Positions 25,353 to 34,532 of a stretch of DNA of 64,000 bases are shown here, piece by piece. The notes under the pieces are model-generated. The model searched no databases, was not told where the DNA came from, and worked only from the letters and a program-made list of their open reading frames with translations. How positions within the stretch are numbered: position 1 is the first letter of the stretch; every line of letters begins with the position of its first letter. The stretch spans positions 62,001 to 126,000 of the forward strand of contig CAZJAZ010000002.1 of assembly GCA_964544305.1 (NCBI GenBank), given 5' to 3'. The stretch comes from JAFDWI01 sp964544305 (GTDB lineage: Bacteria > Actinomycetota > Acidimicrobiia > Acidimicrobiales > Iamiaceae). The translations under genes and the position numbers were made by a program.

Positions 25353-27635
25353 TTATTGGCGTGCCATGCCTTCGCGGGCAGCCGCCTCGTTCGTCTTTTG
25401 ATCATCAATCCCGCCATCATGCCCCCGTGCAATGAGTTGAATTGTCACGTTGTGCAACGTTCCCGAAAATGGAAACGGTCCACCATAACGTGCCGACACC
25501 GCGGATCCGTGGTCGTAACCAATTGACGATCCAACCGATGAAATCACACGCATCAACAACGGCAACTTGGCACTCCCTGCATCATGTCCATCAACAATCA
25601 GCGTCACAGAACCAGACATTCCCTCGGTGCGGCGAAATTGGACCATGAGATCGGATTCACCCAATGCAACCAATCTGTTCGATGTGACCACCACGTGATC
25701 ATCAAACGCGTTGTAATCAACCATGAGGCGATCGTCTTGTACGAACACCGCAATGCCAGAGTTTTCGGTGCCGGTTGCATAGATCACCCCTTCGTCTCCA
25801 CTCGATCGGGTGACGCGCGCGGTCAAATCAAAACTTCGGCCTCCAATCGCGGCTGACGCTTGTGCCGGAATGGGAGACAACGGGGGTCGGTACACATACT
25901 TCCTGTCGGTGGGATGCGGCGAGTTATCGCGGAAGCGGGCACCGAAAAGTTCAATCAGTCGATCATCGAGGGGCAAGACACCATGCCGGTCCGCCTCCTG
26001 CCACCACAGTTCAATCAGCTCAGCGAGCTTTTCGGGATGGGCCAGAGCGAGATCGTCGCACTCCGATGGGTCATTGACCAGGTGGTAGAGCTCCCACGTT
26101 TCGGCGTCGTAGTCGGCTCGTGGCGTGTGCTTTTGCACAGCCTTCCACTCCCCTGCCACGAGTGCTCGGGAACCACCCATTTCGAAATACTGCAGGGTGT
26201 TTGTTGCCGGATGATCGGGCTTACCGAGAACAGGAGCAAAACTCTTTCCGGTAACCGGTAATTGGGCGAAGCCGCGGTAGGTATCAGGTGGTTTGATTTT
26301 CAAGAGTTCGTAGATCGTGGGCACCACATCGGACACGTTGATGAACTGGTCCCGTTTCGTGCCTCGCTGCGAAGGCGCAATACCCGATGGCCAGTGCCAG
26401 ATCATGGGAACGTGCACACCACCTTCGTGGGTGTTCTGTTTGTACCACTTGAATGGCGAGTTCCCGCACTGCGCCCAGCCCCACGGATAGTTCGTGTGAC
26501 TGTGTGGCCCACCGATGTCGTCAATGCGCTGCACAGCATCATCTGGGGTTTCAAGAATGCCATTGAAGAACTTCATCTCGTGCATCACGCCATACGGTCC
26601 GCCTTCTTGGGACGCCCCGTTGTCCGCCATGACCACAAGAATTGTGTTGTCGAGCACGCCGAGGTGTTCCAAACCAGCAACGAGCCGCCCGATCTGATCA
26701 TCGGTGTGATCGAGAAACGCAGCGAACGCTTCTTGGAGTCGGGCCGCAAGCCGCTTCTGTGCGTCCGGCAGCGTCTCCCACGGTTCAACACCAGGATTTC
26801 GAGGAGCGAGCTTGGAGTGCGGCGGAATGACACCCATTGCTCGTTGTCGGTCAAAACAGGCTTCGCGGTGCACATCCCAACCGTTATCAAAGCGTCCTCT
26901 GTACTTTTCGAGGTACGCGGGTGGCGCCTGGTGCGGTGCATGGGTCGCGCCAAATGGCAGATAGGCAAAGAACGGTCGATCAGGACGCACGCCTCGCGCA
27001 TCGTTGATCATCTTGAGCAGTTGATCGACAAGGTCACTCGACAAGTGGTAACCGTCTTCGGGGCCACAAGGTGGATCAACCGGATGGTTGTCACAGGTGA
27101 GGTCGGGATGGAACTGATCGGTCTCCCCATCTAAGAACCCATAGAAGCGGTCGAATCCGCGACCTAATGGCCACTGATCAAAGGGGCCTGCAGCGGAACA
27201 CTGTTCCATAGGAGCGAGATGCCATTTCCCAACACACATTGTGGTGTATCCGGCGTCACGCAACACTTCAGCAACGGTGGCAGCATGATTTGTGATGTGT
27301 CCGAGTTGGTTCGGAAAGCCCGTATTGAAGTTCGATAGCGCCCGCATCCCGACCGCGTGTTGAGAACGACCCGTGAGCAGCGATGCTCGCGTCGGCGAAC
27401 ACAGCGGCGTGACGTGATAATTCGTGAATTGCAGACCGTTTGCTGCCAGCGCATCAATATTGGGCGTTTCGATATCGGATCCATAGCAGCCAAGTTGTGC
27501 GAAACCCGTGTCGTCGAGCAGCACCACAACAACGTTTGGTGCATCCACGCCCGGATGAGGTGGCGTTGCAAAATACGGTTCAGACTCAGCATGTGTGGCA
27601 GCAATAGTGCCTTCAAACCAATCAGGTGTCCCCAT
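25353..27635 (-). CDS. Arylsulfatase (sulfatase family)
   Basis: A 760-residue hydrolase for sulfate esters. The formylglycine site is C79-S-P-T-R in PLCSPTRASLLTGR; metal-binding aspartates are in VVLLDDTGF near 40 and ADNG around 340, with HTDDQIG and GKWHL in between. A C-terminal beta-rich extension (residues ~600-740) is probably a lectin-like sheet domain. There is no signal peptide at the N-terminus, so it is either cytoplasmic or exported by another route. The ATG has AAGGGGACG upstream. It lies 24 bases after the sulfatase/DJ-1 fusion gene, in the same operon. Confidence 0.92.
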   Translation of the reverse strand: MGTPDWFEGTIAATHAESEPYFATPPHPGVDAPNVVVVLLDDTGFAQLGCYGSDIETPNIDALAANGLQFTNYHVTPLCSPTRASLLTGRSQHAVGMRALSNFNTGFPNQLGHITNHAATVAEVLRDAGYTTMCVGKWHLAPMEQCSAAGPFDQWPLGRGFDRFYGFLDGETDQFHPDLTCDNHPVDPPCGPEDGYHLSSDLVDQLLKMINDARGVRPDRPFFAYLPFGATHAPHQAPPAYLEKYRGRFDNGWDVHREACFDRQRAMGVIPPHSKLAPRNPGVEPWETLPDAQKRLAARLQEAFAAFLDHTDDQIGRLVAGLEHLGVLDNTILVVMADNGASQEGGPYGVMHEMKFFNGILETPDDAVQRIDDIGGPHSHTNYPWGWAQCGNSPFKWYKQNTHEGGVHVPMIWHWPSGIAPSQRGTKRDQFINVSDVVPTIYELLKIKPPDTYRGFAQLPVTGKSFAPVLGKPDHPATNTLQYFEMGGSRALVAGEWKAVQKHTPRADYDAETWELYHLVNDPSECDDLALAHPEKLAELIELWWQEADRHGVLPLDDRLIELFGARFRDNSPHPTDRKYVYRPPLSPIPAQASAAIGGRSFDLTARVTRSSGDEGVIYATGTENSGIAVFVQDDRLMVDYNAFDDHVVVTSNRLVALGESDLMVQFRRTEGMSGSVTLIVDGHDAGSAKLPLLMRVISSVGSSIGYDHGSAVSARYGGPFPFSGTLHNVTIQLIARGHDGGIDDQKTNEAAAREGMARQ

Positions 27636-27659
27636 CTTTCGTCCCCTTATGAGTGGCGG

Positions 27660-30269
27660 TCACGTTCGTTGTGATGCGATGCGAGCGAGTGCTCGGGCGA
27701 CCATTGGTCCGGCATTCTGATTCTGGCCTGTCACGAGGTTTCCATCGACGACCCAGTGGTTTGCAAGGACATCGCGTCGCGCGTGAGACGACTCAAAAAT
27801 TGCCCCCAGTGCCCGCAGTTCGGTTTCTGGGTGGAGAGGCGTCGAAGCGATACCAAGCTCACGGACTTGCTTGTCGGTGACGGCGCTGACGCGTCGTCCC
27901 TGAACGAGCGGTGAGCCGTTGGCACACGTTGCTTGCAAGAAACCGAGAGGCCCGTGACAAATCCCACCAAGTGCGGAACCGTGGGCGTTTGCCGCGGTGA
28001 CGAAATCTCCGAGGTCCTTCGATTGGCCAAGATCGAACGCAGCACCCCAACCTCCCGCGAGATACACGATGTCATAGGCGGTGGCGTCAAGGTCGCAGAT
28101 GGCAAGAGACTCACCAACTTTGGCGCGCAATTCGTCATCCACGAGAAATCGATCATCTGCGGCGGTGCGCAACGCCCCGCGCAACGACAGCGGATCAACT
28201 GGAATCACCCCTCCATGTGGGCTGGCAACATCAACGTTGGCGCCAGCATCGACAAAGGCGTAGTAGGGCACCGTCATTTCCGATGCGAAGACGCCGGTTG
28301 GTTTTCCAATGTCAAGGACACCGTGATTTGTGGCTATGACCAAAACCCGACGGTCGACGAGTTCGTCGATGGCAGATTCTTTGGGATCGTTCGGATGCAT
28401 GCCAAGGCGTTGGAGTAGACGCCGTGCGACACGAACTGGGGGGCGCACATCTTGGCGTGCGAGTTCGGACGTCGGCTTGCGGGTTGCATACGGCCACGGT
28501 TTATTTCGGGTGGGAAGTACTGCTACCCGTTGAGACACAAGTTCGTTGCGGAGAAGTTCAACGACAGTTCCAAAGCGCGGATCGTGGGCCAAGTTCGTAG
28601 CTTCAATTGGGTCAATGGTGAGGTCATAGCACTCCCATTGGTCAGCGAGCGGCTCGGTCCGATACTGGTCCCCCATCGGTGGAGATGCGGCTAAGTGACG
28701 AACAAAGGGTTCGGTCCAGGTGGCCGGGTCGTCATAGGTACGCACCAACTTGAAGAGATGTCCACGAACGTTTTCATCCGCAGTATCGCTCAGTCGGGTA
28801 ACGATTGCCTCGAAGTTCGACCCCACGTGTGCTGGGACTTGAATGCGTATCGGTTTGGGAGGATGATCGACTCGGCCGAGTTTGCGGGCCATGCCCGAGG
28901 CGAGGCTGTCACCTTCGAGCATGTTGTCTCGGGTCATTAAATAGATCGTGCGATTCTGATCTGCCTCGCTTAGGCCATTGATCACGGGCATCAGGTTTGC
29001 GCCGGGCAAGGGGTGCACTTCGCTGAAGGTTTCAGCTAAGCGAGCGCTCGTTGCGTTTACATCGATGCTGGCGGCGCCAAGGAGGGTTGGAACAAGGTCG
29101 ACGTGCGATGTTGGGGCATCAATGACACGGCTCGACGTGGCGTTCACACCGACACGCGCAATGACGAATGGCACGCGCGTGCCTTCGTCATACAAGTTGA
29201 ACCATTTTTGGTGGAGACCGCCGTGAGCACCGAGCAATTCACCGTGGTCTGCGGTGCGTACAAGAACCGTTTCCACGTCGGTATTTTCGGTGACCGTGCG
29301 TCGAACCAAGTCGATTGACGGGTCGACTTCCGCATGTAGCCGGTGATACAGGTCTCGGTAGAACTGCGCTTTGTCGCGATAGAGCTTCGACAATGCGGGG
29401 ACCAGGCCATACCCTGACGGATAGGCATCTCGATACGCGATCTGTGCCGCGGGTTTGTCCCGCAGATCTTCGTGCGCAGTTGTCGCTTCGGGCACGGGTG
29501 GCGGATCCATCGTTTCAGAAGCGTGAAGGGGGCTTCGACGCGCCCAGATTGGAAAGAGAACGATGTCGTGGGGATTCACAAAACTCGCAACCAGAAGAAA
29601 CGGGCGTTTCGCTTTCTCATCGCCTGCTCGACGGCGTGCGTATCGATCTTCAAGCCACGCAACCACGCGCGCGGCGATGAGTGGATCTCGCACGAGACCT
29701 GAATCTGCCAATCGTCCGCCGTGGGGTTCTGGACCTACCCAGCCTGAAAATCCGTATGGATCAAGCGGATTTGCTTCAAGATAGCGCCGCACCGCGACCT
29801 CATCAATGACGCCGTGAGCATCGTTCGTTGCCAAGGGTTGCTGTGATGTGTGGTCGATCAGATCCGCATGGCTGATGTGCCATTTTCCGTCATAGTGGGT
29901 GTCATATCCGGCTGCCCGAAACCAATTGCCGAGGGTTGGAACTTCTCCCGTCGGGAGCCAACGCAGCCGTGTGTCGTTGGCCATCTTTCCCAAACCATCG
30001 GTCTGGGTCACTCCATGCACATCTGGATAATGGCCGGTGAACAATGTAGGACGCGACGGCACGCAGGCAACGGAACCCGTGTAGTGCCGGGCAAACGAAA
30101 CACCGTGTTCGTCAAACCATCGGCGTCCAGTTTGCGTGCGGGCTTGCCATGCGGCGAGCGCTGCTGCTTGCTTTGATGCCTCTGCCTGTTCGTAGGGCGG
30201 CGCGGCTCGTTCCTCGTCTGTCAAGATGATCACAATGTCGGGCCGCAACGGCCCTTGTGCGTCACTCAT
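27660..30269 (-). CDS. Sulfatase fused to a DJ-1/PfpI domain
   Basis: An 869-residue two-domain protein. The N-terminal ~600 residues are a sulfatase: PDIVIILTDEER, the FGly site C69-V-P-S-R, GKWHI, and DHGELLGAHGG. The last ~225 residues are a DJ-1/PfpI domain of the Hsp31/glyoxalase-III type: DIGKPTGVFASEMTVPYYAF, VDVASPHGG and the nucleophile elbow GGICHGPLGF with its cysteine near 771. The junction at about residues 635-650 has no stop codon or frameshift. The ATG at 30269 has GGGAGAAG upstream; an earlier in-frame start at 30305 is less likely. The gene overlaps the SRPBCC gene by eight bases. The fusion is unusual in my knowledge. Confidence 0.9.
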   Translation of the reverse strand: MSDAQGPLRPDIVIILTDEERAAPPYEQAEASKQAAALAAWQARTQTGRRWFDEHGVSFARHYTGSVACVPSRPTLFTGHYPDVHGVTQTDGLGKMANDTRLRWLPTGEVPTLGNWFRAAGYDTHYDGKWHISHADLIDHTSQQPLATNDAHGVIDEVAVRRYLEANPLDPYGFSGWVGPEPHGGRLADSGLVRDPLIAARVVAWLEDRYARRRAGDEKAKRPFLLVASFVNPHDIVLFPIWARRSPLHASETMDPPPVPEATTAHEDLRDKPAAQIAYRDAYPSGYGLVPALSKLYRDKAQFYRDLYHRLHAEVDPSIDLVRRTVTENTDVETVLVRTADHGELLGAHGGLHQKWFNLYDEGTRVPFVIARVGVNATSSRVIDAPTSHVDLVPTLLGAASIDVNATSARLAETFSEVHPLPGANLMPVINGLSEADQNRTIYLMTRDNMLEGDSLASGMARKLGRVDHPPKPIRIQVPAHVGSNFEAIVTRLSDTADENVRGHLFKLVRTYDDPATWTEPFVRHLAASPPMGDQYRTEPLADQWECYDLTIDPIEATNLAHDPRFGTVVELLRNELVSQRVAVLPTRNKPWPYATRKPTSELARQDVRPPVRVARRLLQRLGMHPNDPKESAIDELVDRRVLVIATNHGVLDIGKPTGVFASEMTVPYYAFVDAGANVDVASPHGGVIPVDPLSLRGALRTAADDRFLVDDELRAKVGESLAICDLDATAYDIVYLAGGWGAAFDLGQSKDLGDFVTAANAHGSALGGICHGPLGFLQATCANGSPLVQGRRVSAVTDKQVRELGIASTPLHPETELRALGAIFESSHARRDVLANHWVVDGNLVTGQNQNAGPMVARALARIASQRT

Positions 30270-30714
30270 ATCGTGCTTCTCCCATATGGGCGGCGAGTCC
30301 GTCAAGGAGTTGTTTTGACACGTTCGCCAGAATCTTGGTGGCTATTTTTCCGAGAACCTGATGCGCTGGGCCGGATGGCGCCTCGACCGTCGAGGTAAGG
30401 CACACTTCAGTCCGTTGCCCATCCTCCGTTCCATGGAACTCCCAACGATTCTCGACTCGGCCCACGATTTTTGGGAGCCCCGAAATTTCGTAGGCAAGGA
30501 TGCGCTCGGGTTGCCAATCAACGACACGCTCTAACAACACAACTGGGCCTGCGGTGATACGTCGGGTTGTGCCCTCACCCGACGACTGTGTTGTGATGAT
30601 TTCCACGTGGGACATATTGGGTGCCCACGCTCCAATTGCCCCAAAGTCTGCGACCGTAAGCCAGATGCTGGCTGCTGGGGCTTCAATGATTCGACGGCGA
30701 GAAATCTGTTGCAT
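30262..30714 (-). CDS. SRPBCC/START-like fold protein
   Basis: A 150-residue lipid- or ligand-binding fold protein of the polyketide cyclase/SRPBCC family. Visible parts: ISRRRIIEAPAASIWLTVADFGAIGAWAP at the N-terminus, the glycine-rich centre RRITAGPVVLLERVVDW, and the C-terminal helix HQVLGKIATKILANVSKQLLDGL. Such proteins bind hydrophobic ligands; the ligand is unknown. It is the first gene of the sulfatase operon and is divergent from a TetR gene, so it may be under that repressor. Confidence 0.8.
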   Translation of the reverse strand: MQQISRRRIIEAPAASIWLTVADFGAIGAWAPNMSHVEIITTQSSGEGTTRRITAGPVVLLERVVDWQPERILAYEISGLPKIVGRVENRWEFHGTEDGQRTEVCLTSTVEAPSGPAHQVLGKIATKILANVSKQLLDGLAAHMGEARYE

Positions 30715-30752
30715 GGTTCATGGCTTTGCATGTATGGACAAGGGCGTCAAGA

Positions 30753-30777
30753 AGTGACACTATCACTCGCAATAGTG
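30753..30777. promoter_or_regulatory. Overlapping inverted repeats in the SRPBCC-TetR divergent gap
   Basis: Two inverted repeats share bases: AGTGA-N5-TCACT at 30753-30767 and CACTAT-N8-ATAGTG at 30758-30777. A further AAGTGA (30780-30785) partly overlaps the first codon (GTG at 30782). This lies exactly between the divergent SRPBCC-sulfatase operon and the TetR gene, the usual place for a TetR operator. Confidence 0.55.
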
Positions 30778-30844
30778 GGAAGTGAACAAAACCCCTCCCC
30801 CCACTACGATTGGCTCGCCTGAACTCAAGAACGCGGAGCACGAC

Positions 30845-31453
30845 GTGACCTCAACAGAAGAGAAAATTGCCAGTGAAGACGGTCGCCGCGCCCGGCGCAT
30901 CCGCAATCGCAATGCCGTCGTTGACGCACTTTTCGAACTCCTCACGACAGGTTCCGGTGTACCCACGATCGAGGCCATTGCGGAACACGCGGGTGTATCG
31001 ATGTCATCGGTCTTCCGATATTTCGACGGCGTGGACGATCTGCAACACCAAATGATGGAGAGCTATTTCACGCGTTACGCATCCTTGTTTGAAATCCCTG
31101 ATCTTGGCCAAGGCGGTCTTGAGGACCGCATTGCCGGGTTTGTCACCACGCGCATGCACCTGTTCAAGACAATCGCGCCTATTGGACGACTTGCCCGCGC
31201 CCGTGTCTATGACCATCCGCAACTCGAAGAAAGCCTGGTTCGGGCACGGGCACTCTTTGCCCAACAGGTGCGCGACCACTTTGCCCGAGAACTTGACAGG
31301 TTGAGCAAGCAAGACGCAGACGACGCGGCAGAAGTGATCGACGTGGTTTGTTCATTCGAAGGGTGGGAATTGCAAAGTCACTCGCATGGCCGTACCGATG
31401 AACAAGTTCGCCGCACCTGGACATCGTGCATTGTGCGGTCACTTCACGTTTGA
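30845..31453 (+). CDS. TetR family transcriptional regulator of the sulfatase operon
   Basis: TetR-type repressor of about 202 residues if started at the GTG at 30845 with GGAG upstream; an upstream GTG at 30782 would add 21 residues. The helix-turn-helix is at VPTIEAIAEHAGVSMSSVFRYFDG. The ligand-binding part is short and helical. It is divergent from the SRPBCC gene and the inverted repeats between them are likely its operator. Its effector would probably be a lipid or aromatic molecule, but that is a guess. Confidence 0.82.
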   Translation: MTSTEEKIASEDGRRARRIRNRNAVVDALFELLTTGSGVPTIEAIAEHAGVSMSSVFRYFDGVDDLQHQMMESYFTRYASLFEIPDLGQGGLEDRIAGFVTTRMHLFKTIAPIGRLARARVYDHPQLEESLVRARALFAQQVRDHFARELDRLSKQDADDAAEVIDVVCSFEGWELQSHSHGRTDEQVRRTWTSCIVRSLHV

Positions 31454-31547
31454 ACCGCGTTTCGGTGTTGCTGAGAAGCCTTCTCACACATTGGCCGCCT
31501 TAGAGGGCGAGCGGATAGGTCACAGTTGTAGCTGCTCGCAATTGCGC

Positions 31548-31570
31548 TTCGCCAAGCTCTGCTTGGCGAA
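31548..31570. terminator. Perfect 10-bp hairpin between convergent genes
   Basis: TTCGCCAAGC (31548-31557) pairs perfectly with GCTTGGCGAA (31561-31570) around a TCT loop. It lies in the 181-base gap between the TetR stop (31453) and the ceramidase-like stop (31635). No T tract follows on either strand. A shared terminator for both converging transcripts is the simplest reading. Nothing else is seen in this gap. Confidence 0.45.
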
Positions 31571-31634
31571 CAGGCCGCTGTGCTTATTGGTCGGATCCGC
31601 CTATCGGCGCATCCTCTTACTCAGTTGCAATCGT

Positions 31635-32288
31635 TCAGGCAGAGCGCAGAGTCAGTGCAACAGCAATTGCGCAGTGCCAAATCGCATGCGCTTGAAAAGT
31701 GCTGTCGGGACGACAAAGTGGGCCACCGGTTCGACCGAAGACGTGGTTTAACACGCCGAATCCGGTGACCAAAGCTTCAGCCACATGCTTGCGGTGATCC
31801 TGCGCCCGACGCGGCCCTCGCCGCATCCGGATCGCTTCGGCTGCCACAGCAACTGATCCGACGACTCCTTGGGCCGCCATTGACCATCGTGGACGCGCAC
31901 CTACGAATGCGAGCATCCACAAAACCACGTCCCCTTGGCGGGGTATCGATTTCGCGCTGAACTGCTCAGCGTCCGCGGCAATGACTGCCCCGAGGAGGGC
32001 GAGCAGTGATGCGTCATGCAAGTAGCGTCCCAGCACGCCACCTGGGCCGTGATAGGCCACGCTGCCCAGACCCGCCGCAATTGCCGTCCAACCCACAACC
32101 TGTTCACCACGAGGTTGGCTCATGAGATGGGAAGAAACGTTGTTGTCCTTGGCGTTCGCATGAGAATCGGCGCGAGCCACTATCCAAGCGCCCGCAAGGC
32201 TCAGCGCCAAACTCGACACTGTATTTACTGGTTGAGCGATGGCACGATGTCGGCACCGTTCGCAGTCGCCGGCAGCCACATGAGTCAT
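31635..32288 (-). CDS. CREST/ceramidase-like membrane hydrolase
   Basis: A 217-residue multispan membrane protein with polar active-site-like motifs of the CREST superfamily (alkaline ceramidases, PAQR receptors): CERCRHRAIAQPVNTVSSLAL at the N-terminus, SVAYHGPG and YLHDASLLAL in the middle, and QAHAIWHC at the C-terminus. Such histidines and aspartate would bind a zinc that hydrolyses an amide or ester lipid. The ATG overlaps the acyltransferase stop by four bases (ATGA), so they are co-translated. A lipid amide hydrolase is the best reading but it is not proven. Confidence 0.7.
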   Translation of the reverse strand: MTHVAAGDCERCRHRAIAQPVNTVSSLALSLAGAWIVARADSHANAKDNNVSSHLMSQPRGEQVVGWTAIAAGLGSVAYHGPGGVLGRYLHDASLLALLGAVIAADAEQFSAKSIPRQGDVVLWMLAFVGARPRWSMAAQGVVGSVAVAAEAIRMRRGPRRAQDHRKHVAEALVTGFGVLNHVFGRTGGPLCRPDSTFQAHAIWHCAIAVALTLRSA

Positions 32289-33745
32289 GCAAGTTCTCCG
32301 AGTGCTCGGTGAATGTCGGTGACTGTTTCGTCACGCAACTGACGAAGGTGTGGAAGTTGCCCGCGACGATCTAACAGTGTGCGCCACCGCAATATCGACC
32401 GTGCAAGCACATTCGCCCGTTCCACAACCAAAAGGGCGATACCGCCCATGATCGGGACCGAAACAAAAACAATGAGGCCAGCAAGCATCCCTGAACGGTC
32501 GCCCGGGCTGGCACCCAAAATCGCGTCAACGGGTGCGGTCACGCTCCGAAAGAGATCAGAAACCACGCCAGTACCGGCATCAGCCCAAGCCAGCATCAAC
32601 CAAACCATCGGAAATAAAACAACGGACGCTAAGAGCCGCACGGTTCCTTTAGTCACTGGAGCCTTGGGCACGAGTCCGATCACCAGAATCGCGACGAATG
32701 GAACCAAGTTGGCAAACATGCCCGCTAACGCAATTGGCGAAAGAACAACGACGATGATCGTCATAACAACAATGCGTTGCATCAGGATTCGTAGGTTGAT
32801 CGGCCGGACAACATCGACGTCGTCAATACCGACGAATCCAAGCATCATGCGGTAACGAGCGACCACTGAGACCAACTCGTCACGACGTGTCGCATCAAGG
32901 AGACTGAGCTGCCGCGCCCGTTGCGCGATTTGAGCCATCGAGACTTCGCCTTGTGTACGAGTTCGGCCCACCATGTCCGCCGCGGCGTTCAACGCGAGAT
33001 GTTCTTCTGTTGACGTGAAATGGGGTGTGAGTGCTTGAATTTCTGCCTGAAGCGTTTCGGTTAATGCAGCAACACGGTTTGGCCGCGGTGCCCCATTTTC
33101 GTCGAGCAATGCAGGATCGGCAGGTACCGGTTTCGGTTGCCCATAGTGCACGAACACACGACCTCGAAGTGCAACTTTGTCTTCGTAGACAATGCCCACG
33201 GGAACGATCTGTACACCTCGGACTCCTGAACCTGCGGCCTGAATTGCAATTCGTGCGGCACCGGTGCGGAGTTCTCGAATGGTTGGGTCATCGTGGGTCG
33301 TGCCTTCAGGGAAAAGGGCGACCATCGACCCCTGTGCGAGTGCCGAAACAACATCAGAAAACATTGACGTATTTGCGTCGGTCGCACCGTCGGCTTGTCG
33401 ATGCACGGGTATTGCCCGTGCAAGGTTCAACGCGAATTTGGCCGCAGGGTTCTTCCACAACGTTGCTTTGGCAAGAAAACGCGGCAAAAACCCGAGACGC
33501 GCGACCAAGAGCACTGGGTCAACAAAACCGTTGAGATGACTTGCTGCAAGCACAACCGGCCCGGCAGGCGGTTGTGAACCCTGCACCTCGATTGAACGGA
33601 AAAAGCCGCGTGTTAAGAGACGTGCAAGCGCAGTGATGAAGCGATCTCGCAACGCTACCGGTCGATTTTTCTGTCGTGGGGCGGTCGGCTGCTCCTCCCC
33701 GAACGGTGTTGGGCTGTTGCTGTCTCGTCCGCTGCTTGCGCCCAC
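32285..33745 (-). CDS. PlsC-like acyltransferase with a C-terminal membrane domain
   Basis: A 486-residue protein. The acyltransferase half has AASHLNGFVDPVLL (the NHxxxxD-type motif with S before H), FPEGTTHDD near residue 145 and a VPVGIVYE strand. From about residue 310 it continues with four or more hydrophobic segments (VVMTIIVVVLSPIALAGMF, ASVVLFPMVWLMLAW), which is longer than a plain PlsC. It probably makes phosphatidic acid or a related ester. GTG start at 33745. The downstream CREST-like gene overlaps its stop. Confidence 0.85.
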   Translation of the reverse strand: MGASSGRDSNSPTPFGEEQPTAPRQKNRPVALRDRFITALARLLTRGFFRSIEVQGSQPPAGPVVLAASHLNGFVDPVLLVARLGFLPRFLAKATLWKNPAAKFALNLARAIPVHRQADGATDANTSMFSDVVSALAQGSMVALFPEGTTHDDPTIRELRTGAARIAIQAAGSGVRGVQIVPVGIVYEDKVALRGRVFVHYGQPKPVPADPALLDENGAPRPNRVAALTETLQAEIQALTPHFTSTEEHLALNAAADMVGRTRTQGEVSMAQIAQRARQLSLLDATRRDELVSVVARYRMMLGFVGIDDVDVVRPINLRILMQRIVVMTIIVVVLSPIALAGMFANLVPFVAILVIGLVPKAPVTKGTVRLLASVVLFPMVWLMLAWADAGTGVVSDLFRSVTAPVDAILGASPGDRSGMLAGLIVFVSVPIMGGIALLVVERANVLARSILRWRTLLDRRGQLPHLRQLRDETVTDIHRALGELA

Positions 33746-33776
33746 TTCCCCACTCTACCGGTCGGCTCGTGCCGAC

Positions 33777-34400
33777 TCAGTTGCCACGAAAGACCTTCTG
33801 TACAAACGCGTCAAACCGTTGACTGTCAGGCTCAACATGAAAGCCAGAATCATCATGAGAAACGTTGAACGCGGGACAAAAGTAACCGGTGTCGCCCACA
33901 ATGAAGTAGGGCGACCCTTTCACCCCTCGGTCTTCGCCATTGACATGATCAGCTTCGATCGTCGCGTGGTCAACAGCAAGAACTGCAATGCCATGTTTCG
34001 CGCACAGCGCGTTGAGAAAACCGGAATCAGTGATGTCTTGACCATGCTCCCAGAGACGATTGCGAAGCTCAAGGCTCACCGTCTCACCCAAGGCAATGTT
34101 TGTTCGGTATGCAGCACTCGCGACGGCCAGTGCAGGCAATGAAGTGGCCGGAAAGGAGTCTTCGTCAAAACCAACAAAGAGATCTGGCGCGACACTTGCA
34201 CGCAGTGCGCTGACCTCCTGCGCGATGAGCTGTGCGTCCCACGGCGCGTGATTGATCGTTTCGAGCGGCCACGCTCGGATCCAAAGCAGCGGCGAATTCC
34301 CGGTACGGTCAAGGCGAGCCGCGAGCACCTTGTGTATGCCGACATGTGCAAATGGACAAAGTAAGTCCGCGAAGATTTCAATCCGATCAACCATGCCCAT
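33777..34400 (-). CDS. DsbA/HCCA-isomerase-like thioredoxin-fold protein
   Basis: A 207-residue thioredoxin-fold protein with an inserted helical domain. DLLCPFAHVG at residues 12-21 is the CxxA-type active site as in FrnE and 2-hydroxychromene-2-carboxylate isomerases; VKGSPYFIV near 166-174 holds the cis-proline. The single cysteine argues against a classic disulfide oxidase and for a GSH-/mycothiol-dependent isomerase or conjugating enzyme. It precedes the PlsC-like gene by 31 bases and may share its transcript. Confidence 0.75.
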   Translation of the reverse strand: MGMVDRIEIFADLLCPFAHVGIHKVLAARLDRTGNSPLLWIRAWPLETINHAPWDAQLIAQEVSALRASVAPDLFVGFDEDSFPATSLPALAVASAAYRTNIALGETVSLELRNRLWEHGQDITDSGFLNALCAKHGIAVLAVDHATIEADHVNGEDRGVKGSPYFIVGDTGYFCPAFNVSHDDSGFHVEPDSQRFDAFVQKVFRGN

Positions 34401-34532
34401 GACGCTATCGTCGCCACATGTTCGATAGTTCGGGTCGTTCGTCCCGCTCTTGTTCGTTGCAACGGTCGTGGCCCACCGGTGTGTTCCCCCATTGGGCGCA
34501 GTTCTCGTGTGCTTCGGGGATACCGTGTCACG

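Noticed and set aside
26262..27134. 290-codon plus-strand open frame opposite the arylsulfatase
   Set aside because: No recognisable motif; it lies wholly inside the sulfatase gene with intact catalytic residues.
34401..34532. Possible promoter or operator between the DsbA-like and serine hydrolase genes
   Set aside because: No clear promoter hexamers or inverted repeat could be identified in this short divergent gap.
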